A stretch of 64,000 nucleotides of DNA from Costus lasius (Eukaryota; Streptophyta; Magnoliopsida; Zingiberales; Costaceae), in the NCBI GenBank assembly GCA_027563935.2, contig JANVAS020000222.1:2294001-2358000 (forward strand), written 5' to 3'. The notes beneath the pieces are model-generated. The model was given only the letters and a program-made list of their open reading frames with translations, had not been told where the DNA came from and did no database searches. Position numbers and translations under genes: made by a program. Below are positions 10,361 to 22,364 of the stretch, one piece after another (position 1 is the stretch's first letter; each line of letters starts with the position of its first letter).

Positions 10361-12077
10361 GTCACGACCCATATGAGAAGATTCATTGACAGATAGAGGA
10401 TTTGCCCCTTCTATGTGGTTAGGGACATGCTTTGATACAACCTAATATCTCACCATAGTTGAGAGGTCATAATGGTTGTCATTGAGTATGTCACGACCCA
10501 TATGAGAAGATTCATTGACAGATAGAGGATTTGAGGTCATTGAGTCGTCAGAGGACCTTGTTTAAGCAAGTGCACGGATACCTAGACTTGAGGTCATTGA
10601 CTCTTCTATGTGGTTAGGGACATGCTTTGATACAACCTAATATCTCACCATAGTTGAGAGGTCATAACGGTTGTCATTGAGTATGTCACGACCCATATGA
10701 GAAGATTCATTGATAGATGGAGGATTTGCCCCTTCCTGAGGGAAGCTTGATATCCATAGGGCCCCTTATGGTTATATGACTAAAAGTGTATGGCCATACC
10801 CAGGTGACAACCTGATTTAGTTATAACCATATGATTGGGTTAAAACAAGTGGTGACACACTTGTCCAATCGGATATCAGTTTGGCAAAGGGACTATAATA
10901 CATCAGTGCCTAGTTGCGATAATGGGATGTCGATGACAATGTCCATTTCGATGACTTGGGTAGCAGCGATGCACTGCTAGGTGCCACTCATTGCTTGTGG
11001 TGACCTTAGGTCAGCACTGCCAACATCAAAGGAACCTACAGGGTCACACACCTTGATGCTCGAGTTTTCCTATTGATCGGATAGCCTTTGGATCGAGTTA
11101 TTGGCTACTTCAGATCTATTTGGGAGATTCATCGACGCCAATGGGCCTAATGAGATGGAAGAAACTTATTAAGGTCAACTTCCATTTTTGGCATATTGAC
11201 CAAATTAACCATGGTTAACCTCGTTTGACCTTGGGTTAAATTGGATTGGATCCAATGGGTTGATTAACATGCATAATGGACCTTGGGCTAGGCCCATTAT
11301 ATAGTTGGGCTTACTGATAAGTTAATTGGGCTTAAGGAGAAGAAAAGGTAAGTGCATATTTAACCCTAGTTAGACTAAGGTTAGCGCCTATGCCTTAATT
11401 AATATCATGTGGTTAATTAAAGTTGATTTTGAATTAATCATTTGAGATAAAATAGGGGCTAATTAATTAATTAATTAGAGTCCTATTTTTGTGGAGATTT
11501 AATAGGGCTAATTTTATTTAAATTAATTAGAGTCCTAATTGGATTATGATTTAATTAATTAATTCCTAAAATCATGCTCTCCTAATTCTTCTCCAAGCCA
11601 CACATGATCTCTATAAAAGAGACCCTAGCCCGGCCCTCTCATGGCACTAATTCGTCTTGGAGGCGTCGAGACAAGTGGAGGGGCGAAAGCTTGGGGTTCT
11701 TAAAGATTTTCTCCTCTTCTTCCATCAAGACTAAAGAGATCTTCTTCCTCTTCTTCCCTTGGCGCTTCCACACCTTGGTGATTGGCACAAGTGTTCAAGA
11801 GGAACTCCCTTAGCGTGGATCTTCTTCCCGAGGCTAGCACCGGGCATGGAAGAAGAAGACTCGAAGCATCCGTGTGTGAGAGACTGCAGAGGGCGCACAC
11901 TTGGGCGCCTACATCGACATCGTCTCAAATTGCTTCAAGGTACCTTCTCATCTCATCGAGTCGACTCCCTCGCATGACGATCTTCACTAGGTTTTTGGGA
12001 CTGGCCTGTTTCGGGGTTATTCTTCCGCTGTGCTTTCTATAAAAATTTTTTAAAAATATCCTCGGAGTTTCCCAACA
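10361..12077 (+). repeat. Copia LTR (H-like family), right part
   Basis: Continues the LTR interrupted by copy A and ends GTTTCCCAACA at 12077. It is homologous to the minus-strand H LTR (31416-33052): both have TATGGCCATACCCAGGTGA (here ~10788-10807), the GACACACTTG stretch and the CCCAACA end. Bases 10361-10740 contain three partial tandem copies of a block starting GACCCATATGAGAAGATTC (10366, ~10497, ~10688). An AT-rich stretch with TTAATTAA repeats lies at ~11440-11570. No primer-binding site follows, so it is a 3' or solo LTR. The next base starts a gypsy RT fragment, its probable insertion target. Confidence 0.72.
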
Positions 12078-13466
12078 CACACTACCCCACTTACCTCATT
12101 ATCGCTTGAGTCCCATAGAGCATGCTGAATCAAAGAGGCAAGTGAATTAGCTATTAGACAAAGGCCTCATTCATGAAAGCCTTAGTCCATGCGTGGTCCC
12201 TGCACTACTCACTCCCAAGAAGGATGGATCTTGGAGGCTGTGCATTGACTGTTGGGCCATAAACAAAATAACTATTAAATACCAATTTCCCATCCCATGG
12301 CTCGATGACTTTCTTTACATGATTGTAGGGTTAGCTTGGTTCTCCAAGGTTGACCTATGTAGCGGCTATCATCAAGTCAGAATACGAGAGGGGGATGAAT
12401 GGAAAACGGTATTTAAAACACAAGATGACCTCTACGAATGGATGGTTATGCCCTTTGGGCTAACCATTGCCCCATCTACGTTTATGAGGCTCATGCATCA
12501 TGTCCTAAAGCCCTATATTGGGAAATTCCTGGTTGTATATTTTGATGATATTATGATATTTAGCAAAACCAACTAGGAACATTTGAGGGCCACACTTGAT
12601 ATCTTAAAGAAAGAAAACCTCCTTCTGAATTTGAAAAAAATGTGTCTTTTTAACACAGGAGGTTGAATTTTTGGACTTTATGTTCAACAACCATGGACTT
12701 AAGGTTGACCCTTCAAAAATTGAAGCTATCTTAGAAAGTCCAACACCCACGACTTTTACTAAGGCTAGAACCTTTCATGGGTTAGCTACCTTCTACCAGC
12801 AGTTTATCTATAACTTAAGCACCTTGGTAGAGCCAGTCACTAGTTGCCTATGTAAAGGGAATTTTAAGTGGACACCAACGGCTGAAAGGGCTTTCCAAGA
12901 GTAGAAAAACAAAATCACATCTACCCTTACATTAAGGTTACTCAATTTTAGTAAAGTTTTTATAGTTGATTGTGATGCATCAGGAGTGGGAATTGGGGGT
13001 ACCTTAGCCAGGATGGACACCCCATAGCTTTTTTTAGTGAAAAATTGAATGACACAAGGCAAAAATCCTCAACTTATGACAAAGAATTTTATGCCATAGT
13101 TCAAGCTCTCAATCATTGGAGACATTACTTGATACACGACGAATTTATCTCAATAGTGATCATCAAGGGCTGATATACTTAAATAGTCAAGTTAAATTAA
13201 ATCCAAGGCATGCTAAGTGGGTTGAGTTTTTACAACAATACACCTTTGTCCTCAAGCACAAGTCTGAAATTCAAAACATGGTGGCTGATGCCTTAAGTCG
13301 AAAGACCCAACTATTACACACTTTACATGTTTTGGTTACTGGATTTGAGAGGATTAAGAACGAATATTTGGATTGCCCTGATTTCAAGAAAACTTTTCAT
13401 GACTTAACTAAACTTGGGATTTTATCTCCTGATTATATTGTTCAAGATGGTTTCCTATTTACATAA
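12078..13466 (+). pseudogene. Ty3/gypsy pol fragment: RT and RNase H
   Basis: Translates across several stops to gypsy RT ([20 protein letters not shown], then a YFDDI catalytic motif near 12540), an RNase H (DCDASGVGIGG near 12970, then HYLIHDEF) and the RNase H-integrase linker (HAKWVEFLQQYTFVLKHKS, VADALSRKTQLL). Integrase is missing after 13466. Stops at 12574-12576 and 12902-12904 and frame changes near 12650 and 13110 show it is long dead. The style is chromovirus-like rather than Athila-like, but the fragment is too short for a firm lineage call. Both sides are cut by other elements. Confidence 0.88.
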
Positions 13467-15027
13467 GGAATCTTTCCTAAGTTACAGGATGCCCCCTCTC
13501 GGTGGTACACCCTGATGCTTATCCAGAACTGTCTCTTACTCTCATGGTGGATCATTCCAGATAAACCCAATGAGTTCTATGAAAAATTATGTTACCCTCG
13601 AGTGAAAACCAAGCACTCTCGTGTCATGGATTCACAAGTTTTATCTAGGGGTTCCACTGCCACGATCCTCCTCTCGGTATGAATCACGTCGGCTAACACA
13701 CAACATTACTTGAACAAGGTAATATTATAAAATAAGCACGACTTAAAAAAAAATATGATCAAATAAGACTCTAAACATCAAGAAAGTTTAGTTCATACAA
13801 TAGATCAAGTCCAAGGGCTTCATCCGAGCCCCAAATAAAGGTTTAAACTAGAAAAGCCATACAAATCCACACAAATATCTCAAATCGACAAAGAAAACTA
13901 GAAACAAAGATAAAAGAGAGGTAGGAGAAGATGATGCAAATGTTTCCTCCAAGTTTGATGAAGATCCATCGCGAAATCGCCCCAAAATCGTCTCTGGAAA
14001 CCCTTGTCGCCAGTCCACTCGCCCCCGCCGCTTCGTCCCTCGATTGCCCTCTCCAATTTGAAATAAAAATTAGGGCTTTTATGTTCCTTATGTTCTCCTT
14101 CGAACTAGCTTTGCAAAAAGTCCTCTCTTGCTAAATTTGGACATCAATCGGGTTGAAAATCGCCAAAATTCTGAATGGGTGTCAGTCAACTCGCCCTAAC
14201 TCGCCTTTTCCTTGATTGCTCCCTAAATATGCCACGACAAAGAGGGTTTTTTACCCAAAAGATTCACCTCTCTGTTAGCTTTCCAAAACATTTTTTTAAT
14301 ATTTTTCTGATTTTTATTGGGCTCAGAATCGAAGAAAAACCGAGTGGGGGTCGGTCAGCCTAGTTTTGATCACGTGTAAGTCGGGCTGCTCGGCTATAAT
14401 CACGGGTGAACCCTGCCGGGTTCACTTGGTTGTGAAGTCTTCTATAAAGTTCTAGCGAGTAAGAATCACCGGTGAACCCCGTGGGGTTGACCTGCCAGTG
14501 AAGTGTACTGTACGTTTCTGCAAAAACTCCCTCTGAGAGAATCACGGGTGAAACCCGCCGGGTTCACCAGGTGGTGAAGTGTTTTGTTGACTTTCGGACA
14601 TCCGGTGAAAGCACCGGTGAACCCCGTGGGGTTCACCTTGCCGTGAAGTGTATTGGTCGTTCCTGGGAAAAGTTGTCTTCGAGAGAATCAAGACCGAACA
14701 CCAATACCATGGGTAGGCTGCGAAGTTTGCAAATCACGGGTGAACCCCGCCGGGTTCACCTGGCCGTGATTTTCAGGGAAAGCTCTGATTTTATCCCAAA
14801 TTTGCTGTGTAGCCTTGTCTCATTACTAGAAATCACTCTATGGTTTTAGATTATTCAAATAATCTCTAGAAATGAGTGATTTTACCTGAAATTGCAAAAA
14901 GACAAGGCAAAGTGAAGATTCCGAAGAAAGCAAGTAAATAAGCCTAAATATTACATAAAAGCACCAGAATATGCCTTGTTTTAAGATAAAATGATATTAG
15001 AAAATACTACCAAAATGCAAGGCATCA
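13467..15027 (-). repeat. LTR-like block of an unassigned gypsy family
   Basis: No credible gene. Read on minus it begins TGATGCCTTGC at 15027, right where the G2 3' LTR is cut, so it may be an LTR inserted there. No second end or target duplication could be fixed. It contains the GTGAACCC palindrome array (14391-14780) and a TATGTTACC-type AT-rich stretch near 13590. The layout (TGATG start, palindromes ~300 bases in) resembles the G-family LTRs although the sequence differs. Confidence 0.5.
14391..14780. repeat. Imperfect tandem array of nested dyads (GTGAACCC..GGGTTCAC)
   Basis: Five copies of a dyad GTGAACCC-cgcc-GGGTTCAC, with variants CACCGGTGAACCCCGTGGGG, spaced roughly 95-100 bases apart at about 14398, 14470, 14545, 14612 and 14738. 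The outer flanks also pair, AATCACGG on the left with CCGTGATT on the right, giving a stem inside a stem. The last copy is the cleanest. Confidence 0.85.
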
Positions 15028-16254
15028 GGGTGCCAAATTCTCAAGCAAATGACCTTTCGGTCCTTATTGCAAAAACTCTAAAACATACTTGATAATATAA
15101 ATCTATGGAGAATTAAAAAGCAATCATCACAGAAGTAGAATTATCATACTAAAATTATACTTGACGAAATAACGAAAGATTTATATAGTAATTAAGAAAT
15201 CAAAGGGGATTACTCCCCCATGTCCCAAAAGAAATTTACGCTAGCATAGTAGAAAGATTACAATAATCCATGGTTCAGATGGATCAAAAATCGAAGAAAA
15301 GGAAGAAATTACTAAACACAGCACCCCTGTAATAAAAATTACAGCCGTAATTTCTGCGTGAATAGTGGTTGGCGGCGTGCTTTCGTTGATTTCTCTTCCG
15401 ATCGATCTCCTTTCGCTCTGAAACTTCTGGAGTATCTTCTCCTCCTCTATGCGCAGCTTCCCTTTAAATTTCACGGTCGGAGATGCGGTGTACGCTTCCT
15501 GGCGACAAAACCTAGGGTGACGGTGAGAATCTGATTTCTCTCTGTGTGGGGATCAAAATTAGGGCTTTTTGTGTCTCTGTCTTCTCCTCTATCTGAACTC
15601 TCTTTTTTGCTTCTTACAGATCTTCAAATTATGGCCTGGATCGTCTGCAATCGATCGCGCAAAAATCAGGCTTCAAAGTTGACCGTGGAAGTTGGGCGTT
15701 AATGTAGAATTACGGGCGTGTTTCTGGTTACGGCACTGCTGTAATTTCAGTTGAATTCTCTGATCTAAACTATCTGGCAATTACGGCACCATAAAATAGG
15801 TTATGGCAGTGCTGTAATTTCAACTAAAATCTCTGGTCGGAAATCACTCCAAATTACGGCCCGTGAAACGCCTTACGGTAGTGCCGTAATTTTCAAAAAA
15901 CTTTCTGGATGAAAAACTCCACAAATTACGGCAGCTCTCTGATATTACGGTAGCTGGTGAAAACACGGTACCGTTATATGGATTACGGCCCTACCGTATT
16001 TTGGTTTGTGGCTATGATTTGTTTTAAATTTGATATGTAATTTTCTCTTGATGGTGGGGATTCATTCATGCTTCTGGAATTGCTTGAAAATGCCTGAAAA
16101 TCATGCTTTTTACCTGAAAATCATTAAAAACCAAAAAGAGTGTAGATTCCACAGTATTTGATAAAAATGACATAAAAATAAGCAAAGAGTGTAAATATGA
16201 CACAAAAATATCTATCAAATGGCACAAAATTTACTATAAATTTTAGTGTCATCA
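15028..16254 (-). repeat. 3' LTR of G2, truncated
   Basis: Begins on minus at 16254 (TGATGACACTAAAATT) and is cut at 15028. It matches the G2 5' LTR at 30950-31415, including the stretch with CTCCCCCATGTCCCAAAAG. Palindromic TTACGG/CCGTAA motifs fill ~15700-16000. Confidence 0.78.
15700..16000. repeat. TTACGG/CCGTAA palindrome array (G2 LTR)
   Basis: Repeated half-sites ATTACGG and CCGTAATT, with pairs such as TTACGGTAGTGCCGTAA at ~15873-15890 and ACGGTACCGT at ~15965. They are spaced in the same alternating way as the better-preserved arrays at 47940 and 49295. Confidence 0.75.
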
Positions 16255-17519
16255 AATACATAAGGCTCAAACTTTGCTTGTCCTCAAGCAAGAATCAAAA
16301 TTTGATTAAAGGAAAAGATTTTCTCATGAAGAATAGATTTCTAAATACAATCAATAATGAAAACTTTCACCAGTTGCTTCATAAAATTTTAAATAGGCAT
16401 GTCATCTTTTGAATCCAATCCTCAAGATCCACAACTTGATCAAATAAAACTTTGCAACTTGTGTAAAATGTAGAATCTCAGTCTCATGAATTCACCCAAT
16501 TTTCAGTTTAAATATGTCATACCTTTGTTTACAAGAAAAGGATATCCAAAATATTTTTCCACTCAAAATCTTTCTTTTTATTTTTATTCCTTTTTTTTTG
16601 ATAGCATGTACCCACATAGATACACACTTTTTATTTGGACTTCAACTCTTGTCTTAGGTACCACTGTCAATTTTACATAGTGCCAAGTAGAGGAGTCATT
16701 TTCTTTTTCTTTCTCTCTATTTTTTTTCTTTTTTGACTTCAACCCGTATCTTCGGTACCACTGTCAATTTTACACAGTGCCAAACAGAGGAGTCATTCAC
16801 TCTTTTTAGATCTTGGACTATTTCTTCCCAATAAATAGTAAAATAGACTAAACATCAACTAGATTAATCAATTGACATCAATTCAAAAACTACACTCATA
16901 TGCTAATTTTATTTAACAAGTAGTTTCACTTTTAAATCAAATTCTTCAAACAATATATCCATCTAAAATCTCATTCATCAATTAATAAAAAATTTCAAAA
17001 GCAGATATATATTAGAGAAATAAATTCGACATGATATATCTAGTCCTAACTATAGGCATGAATTCATTTATCATCAATGGAATCATACAATCAACAATAA
17101 TATCCTAAAAAATAAAGGCTAGGCCACGAAGTCCTATCAACAAAAATGGTATAAACTCAGCAATCATAAAAGTATCACAATGTCATATCATGTCATCAAG
17201 CATGCAAGTATGCACTTCCACAAGGTGCTCAAAGTATCAGAAACATCATCATACAACCCGATCGAAACTATCATCAATATCAAAATATGGTACAACCACA
17301 TCGAAAAGTCAAATCAATATCACAATATCATACACCCATATCGAATGATCTTAAAGTCAAATAGAGTAGAGCAAGGTAGCAATGGCGGACACAATGAGTT
17401 TGGAGGAATCATCCTTCCCTATAAAACATGAAATATCAATAAGATAAGGAAAAATGAATGCAAAGAGTAAGGGAAAAAAAATACTCACAAAACTATACTC
17501 ATCACCATTCAATCGGATC
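16255..17519 (-). other. 3' untranslated region of G2
   Basis: No gene. On minus, just before the LTR, it carries GAGGACAAGCAAAGTTTGAG, a signature common upstream of plant gypsy 3' LTRs, and the 12-mer TGAGCCTTATGT (16258-16269). It has two copies of the CACTGT-N9-ACAGTG hairpin (16662-16683 and 16759-16779) beside GACTCCTCT. G3, G4 and G5 have recognisably homologous 3' regions. Confidence 0.65.
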
Positions 17520-18904
17520 TCCTCGGTGTCCTCCTCTGCTGCATCCATAGGATCAAAGGGTTGCTGTCCCTAGTAACCACCATGGTCACCTCCTCGTCTG
17601 CTATCCTCATACCCAAAGAGGTCATAAAGAAAATTTCCCATATCTTCCATGTAAATGCTCAGCTCCTCCACATCCCGGTGGATATGGTGCATGGTGTCTT
17701 GCATTCGCCCTATGGAATCCATCATCTTCTCCATACGATGTCCCTGACGATATATCTCAGCGGAGAGTGCCTAGAATCCTGGGTCGAAGGCACTAGACCA
17801 TCCTCTAGTAGGTCTGTGGGAAGAATCAGCAACTAGGTGAGTAGAATCAGCAGGCTGGTGAGATGGTGACTCCATACAAAAAGGATAATCTCTTCCACCC
17901 CAAGTGGGTGGTTGTGGAACTGTACTCAATGGTGGTGTAAAAGCGGCCTCGGCGGTGCTCGGTGAAAGTTTCCAATTTGCTCATTCCTTGACAGTGGTCT
18001 TCTCTACGTGGGGTAATGGTAAAGTAGGGGCATTTGGTCCTAGGACCAAGCAAAAGACATCCCCCTCTCTATCATCTTCATAGCCATGCAAGACTCAAGA
18101 TCAAGCCTTGCATTCCCTTTTGCTACTTCTACCCCATATGGTTCAACATTTAGATGTAGGGCTATAGCGGTAATCAGCCCCCCTTTTACAATGGCGCCCT
18201 TCTTTGCTCTAGCCACTTTGTCCATGTGCTTCATCAAAAAGAAGGCAACATCCACTACTATTCCATTAAGCATCCCCCATAGAAAGTAGAGCTTAGACTG
18301 TCGTACCATACCATCACTGTCTCCTCTACCAAAAACTGTATGGGCAAGAACTCTATGAACATACTTTATAGAAGGATTCATAATCCTCAAAGCTCTAGTA
18401 GAAACAGCAGAAAAATGGGTCTCATGGGTAATCTGATTCCAGAACACATTCTCTATAAACCCAATTGGTATTTCGGTATACTCTCCAGAACCCAAATGAA
18501 AGATAGATCTAATTTCTCTCAAAGTTAACTTCCTCTCAACATTAGCTAGTCTGAATGTGACTTCTCCTTCAGCAGGTCCATTGGAAAACTCTCGTAGGTC
18601 TACATTCAAGCTACTAAAAGATTCCAACACAAGTGGAAAATAGGTATATGGTGTCATCTGAAAAAAATCTTTTAGCTCTGATTTTCTCAAACATCCAAAA
18701 CATATCCTCATATAATCCAAGTGTCTCCAAGGTTCTTCTATCAGCATACTTTGTATTTACCACCCTTCTCTCTACCAACTTGTTGTATCTTTCTTCTTGA
18801 ATTTCATCCCTAAAGGTGATGCCATAGGGATTTGGTGTTGTGGAGGATGTAGCTAGTCCTTTGCCCCTTTTCTTTGAAACTACTTGCTTAGTCTTAGGGG
18901 CCAT
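17520..18904 (-). pseudogene. Athila-type env-like / ORF1 protein, broken
   Basis: From the ATG at 18904 the frame encodes a basic start (MAPKTKQVVSKKRGKG) and then segments characteristic of the plant ATHILA ORF-1 family: YNKLVERRVVNTKYAD, TFRLANVERKLTLREI, NPSIKYVHRVLAHTVFGRGD, LYFLWGML and GGLITAIALHLNVEPYG. In Athila elements this frame lies after pol and has been called env-like; its function is unproven. A T-run on minus (~18660-18668) shifts the frame between the first 96 codons and the next 235. Another shift near 18045 separates the C-terminal part, with MEKMMDSIGRMQDTM, near 17690. A hydrophobic stretch (FFPLLFAFIFPYL) is readable beyond, near 17460-17500, but may not be part of the protein. 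Confidence 0.78.
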
Positions 18905-20147
18905 TCTTCAATGCAAGGATGAACTGGAGCTGCAACTTAGATGATAGCAAAATGTAGCAAGAATATAGCAAGAGTGTAACATTTTAATCACACTTTCAAC
19001 TTCCTAGACATGAACAACATTATTTAATAAACATCATAGAAGCAAAAATCAGTTAAATCCAAGCTTAAAATCAAAATTTCAGCTAAAGAACATGGGTGAA
19101 CAGTAAATCTAAAAAACTTCAACAAATCTAGCTCGTTTATGCTCAAATCACTTACAAAAATAGGTCAAAAACCTCCAGAAACACACAAGGAAAGTTTGCC
19201 GATAGTCTAAGGAGCAAATGGAACCAAAGATTTCAGAAATTGATTGAGAATCGAGGAGAAGCAAAGAAAGGGGAGAAAATACTCGTGAAACTCGCTAAAA
19301 TGGAGAAATCGGGCGAGAGAATACCAGATCGGTGGCGAAAATCAAACAGGAAGAATCGCCGGCGAGCTCTGATGGTCGGAGAAGGTCGGAGGTCGAAGGT
19401 CGGCGTGAGAACGAGTGAGAAAACCCTAAAAACACAGCCCAGAAAACCGTAAAAATGACATAGGAATTGCGTCCAAAAATAGAATTACGGCCGTAAAAAC
19501 CATTACGGCAGTGCCGTATTCTAGCAGAATTGAAAAACACGGGCCATAAAACTAACACGATGGTGCCATAAAAATCTGGAAACTTTCAGATGCAAATTCG
19601 ACCGAAAATATGGTACCGTATAAAACCTTACGGTACTACTGTAAAAATGTGAAAACTCTCGGGTTGAAAACAGATGAAAATTACAGTACCACTATAATGG
19701 ATACGGTAGTGCCGTAATAATTTTTTTTTTCAAAATTTAGAAATTCAAGAATTACGCCCGTAAAAATCATTACAGTACTACCGTAATTCAGAGTAAATTT
19801 CATAAACTCTCGGCAAAATTTTGGTCACAAAATACGACACGTGAAAATTTTTACGGTAGTGCCGTAATTTCTTCTGAACTTTCTGGTCGAAAACTGACTG
19901 GAATTACGGTACCGTAATTTGCATTACGATGGTGCCGTAATTTGCGTCAAAACTTATTTTACCGACAAAAGAAAAGAAAAATTAGTTCTAAGCACAAAAG
20001 TAAAAATAATGAGAATAAACTAAAGTTAGAAAGCTTGGGTTGCCTCCCAAGAAGCGCTAATCTAAAGGTCTTTAGCGTGACCCATCTGCACTCGGATTTG
20101 ATCTTGATTTCTTCAATTTCCACTCTGATTTTTCTTTGGGTTGAGCA
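18905..20147 (-). other. Spacer between protease and env-like gene of G2
   Basis: No reading frame of substance. It holds the CTTGGGAGGCAACCC box (on plus GGGTTGCCTCCCAAG, ~20038-20055), known downstream of pol in many plant Athila/Tat-type elements, and a long run of TTACGG/CCGTAA motifs (19480-19945). The part next to the env-like start (19200-19450) is purine-rich and unassigned. Confidence 0.6.
19480..19945. repeat. TTACGG/CCGTAA palindrome array (G2 internal spacer)
   Basis: At least ten half- or full palindromes, for example CATTACGGCAGTGCCGTATT (~19502), TTACGGTAGTGCCGTAA (~19852) and ATTACGGTACCGTAAT (~19902). It is the same motif pair as in the LTRs but lies inside the element. Confidence 0.82.
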
Positions 20148-21053
20148 TCACTTTTGAATCACATAAGGCTCATTCATGAAACAATGTCCAAATTTACTCA
20201 AGAGCTTATTTCCTTTATCAAATAATCTAGGGCGTCTTTTTCTTCTCCTTCTTTTCTTCTTCTTCTTTTTAGAATTTGAATCTCTTTTCTTCTGAATTCC
20301 TCTATCCACATCCTCAGAAAAAGTGTCAGTTTCAATATTAGAAGATTCATCAACTAAATTATGAACATCAATGACAACATCATCTACTATATCAACACTA
20401 CAACACGATCCAGAATATGAAAGTTTGTTCAAAGAATCAGCAAGATCAAGCTCAATTATGTTTTCACATATATCAAAAGTGAATTTTCCTTTCTTAACAT
20501 CTATATGTATTCATGCTGTAGCCAAAAAGGGTCTACCAGGGATGATAGGATTTTTATGATTTTCTTCCATGTCAAGGACTACAAAATCTGCAGGTATACA
20601 AAATTCACCTACCTTGATTGGAACATTCTCTAAAATACCAATAGGATACTTTACCGAGCTATCAGCGAGCTGTAAAGATATGGATGTTCGTTTAAGCTCT
20701 CCAATGTCCAGTTTCTTGCAAATAGATAAAAGCATTAAGCTTACACTAGCTCCCAAATCACATAAGGCTTGGTCATGCTTCCAAAAGAACAAGGTATAGA
20801 GAAACTACCTGGATCCTTCAGTTTTGATGGTAATTTATTCTAGATAATAGCACTACAATCCTCTGTTAAAGCCACAGTACCATAGTACTCTATTTTTCTT
20901 TTGTTGGACAAGATCTCTTTCAAGAATTTTTCATATGATGGCATTTGAGATAAAGCTTCAGTAAAAGGAATATTAATGTTAAGCTTTTTCAATACTTGAG
21001 AAATTTGCCAAATTGTTTGTCTAACTTTGCTTGCACTAACCTTTGGGGAAAGG
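20148..21053 (-). pseudogene. G2 gag C-terminus and retropepsin-type protease
   Basis: On minus the segment continues the gag frame interrupted by G3. It reads a gypsy linker (NINIPFTEALSQMPSYEKFL, ILSNKRKIEYYG) and then an aspartic protease with CDLGASVSLM (normally DLGASxNLMP), LADSSVKYPIGILENVPIKV, DFVVLDMEE and GRPFLATA. After the protease comes a short basic tail (KKKKKKRRRRKRRPRL) and a stop at 20148, where RT would be expected. Stops where relatives have sense codons: TAG after AII (near 20840, from CAG) and TGA after FLATA (near 20508, probably from TGG). There is a frameshift near 20790. Confidence 0.85.
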
Positions 21054-21309
21054 TGTTGTTTCCGCAAGTGCATGGATACTCGAAGTAATAAAACAGATAT
21101 CGAACCACAGAGACCTTAGTGTTAAGTACCAAATAGATGATTTCTCACTAGCTAAGCAAGCCGAATATGTTGGAAGTAAACTATGCAGAAAAATATGCTA
21201 AAAGATGATCAGAGAGAGATAAACTGGGACTAGGGTTTCATCTACCTTAATTCCAATGACTAAAAGGAAATAAAGGCTGTCAGTCTAATTCTAATATGAC
21301 AAAGATATA

Positions 21310-21515
21310 ATTTACTTGATAAAAGGATCATCTCGCTCTCGCGCAGACAATCATACAAAGGACCAATCCTCACTCTCGTGCAAGATCTATCCAATGCTGA
21401 AAATAAGTAAATCATTGAACAAAGAACTTGAGGATCACTCTCGTGCATCCGAATTCTAAGTCAAACATCTCAAGTGAAATCTCAAGGATCACTCTCGTGC
21501 ATCCTGAAACTCAAC
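21310..21515. repeat. Repeated GATCACTCTCGTGCATCC units (G3 3' LTR)
   Basis: Four to five spaced copies of a motif whose reverse complement is GGATGCACGAAAGTGATC. The same set occurs in every G-family LTR (27310-27510, 30600-30765, 42710-42930, 50470-50700, 52385-52620, 52930-53170). Confidence 0.8.
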
Positions 21516-22364
21516 ACAGGTTCTACTTAAGCTTTTCAGACGACTCGATACTCAATCTCTTGCAGCATCAAATCAAGTCTAACACAATAACTCATCCAAG
21601 ATTCAAATTATCAACATGGCAATAAAATTACTAAAAATCAGAATTCAAAGAACAAACCTAATCTCTTACGATAAGTTCCAAACTCGATGATTTCTAGGGT
21701 TCCGAATTTCACAATCAACCTATCAGTCTATTTCACAAAATTCTAAAACATGCATGAAAATATAAACCTATGGAGAGTTAAAGACAAACATCACAGAAGT
21801 AGAATTATCATACTAAAATTAAACTTGACAAAATAAAAGTTATCTAGTCATTAAAAATCAAGGAAAATTACTCCCCATGTCACATAATATGTCTAAGCTA
21901 GCATGGAGGAAAGATTACAATAAACCATAGTTCAGATGATCAAAAATCAAAGAAAAAGGAAAGAAAAAGGAAAGCTAACACGCTGCTGTAATCGAAATTA
22001 CAGCACTGTAATATGCTTGAAACGTGACGAACAATGGTGGCACCCACTATTTCATTGATTTCTCTCTCGATCGGACTACAAATGCCCTGAAACTCCTGGT
22101 GTATGCTCTCCAACTCCAGATGAAGCTTCAGCGTAAAAATTGTGACCGGAGGTGGTCTCTACGCCTCTCGGCGTGAGGCCAAACCCTAATCGCCTCTCTG
22201 TCAATTACTCTCTCAATACTGGATAACAATTGGGGCTTTCACTTCGTGAGTCTTTTCCTCTTAACGACGAGTTCGCAGCAACTTTCAGATTTCAATTTGG
22301 ACTTCTGGATCAAACGTTATGGTCCCCGCAAGATTCGGGCAGAAAAATCAAAAAATAGGGCACA

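Noticed and set aside
11604..12042. A cluster of overlapping small frames on both strands near 11600-12040
   Set aside because: They lie in the 3' part of a Copia LTR, overlap in several frames and show no domain. The related H LTR has no matching open frame.
12078..13466. RT fragment as part of G2
   Set aside because: It is on the opposite strand, of a different gypsy type, and cut from G2 by another LTR block.
14391..14780. A CRISPR-like array (regular repeats with spacers)
   Set aside because: The units are imperfect palindromes with related, not unique, spacers in plant retroelement DNA, and no cas genes exist.
17561..17836. A 91-codon plus-strand frame in the env-like region
   Set aside because: It is the antisense shadow of the env-like C-terminal part.
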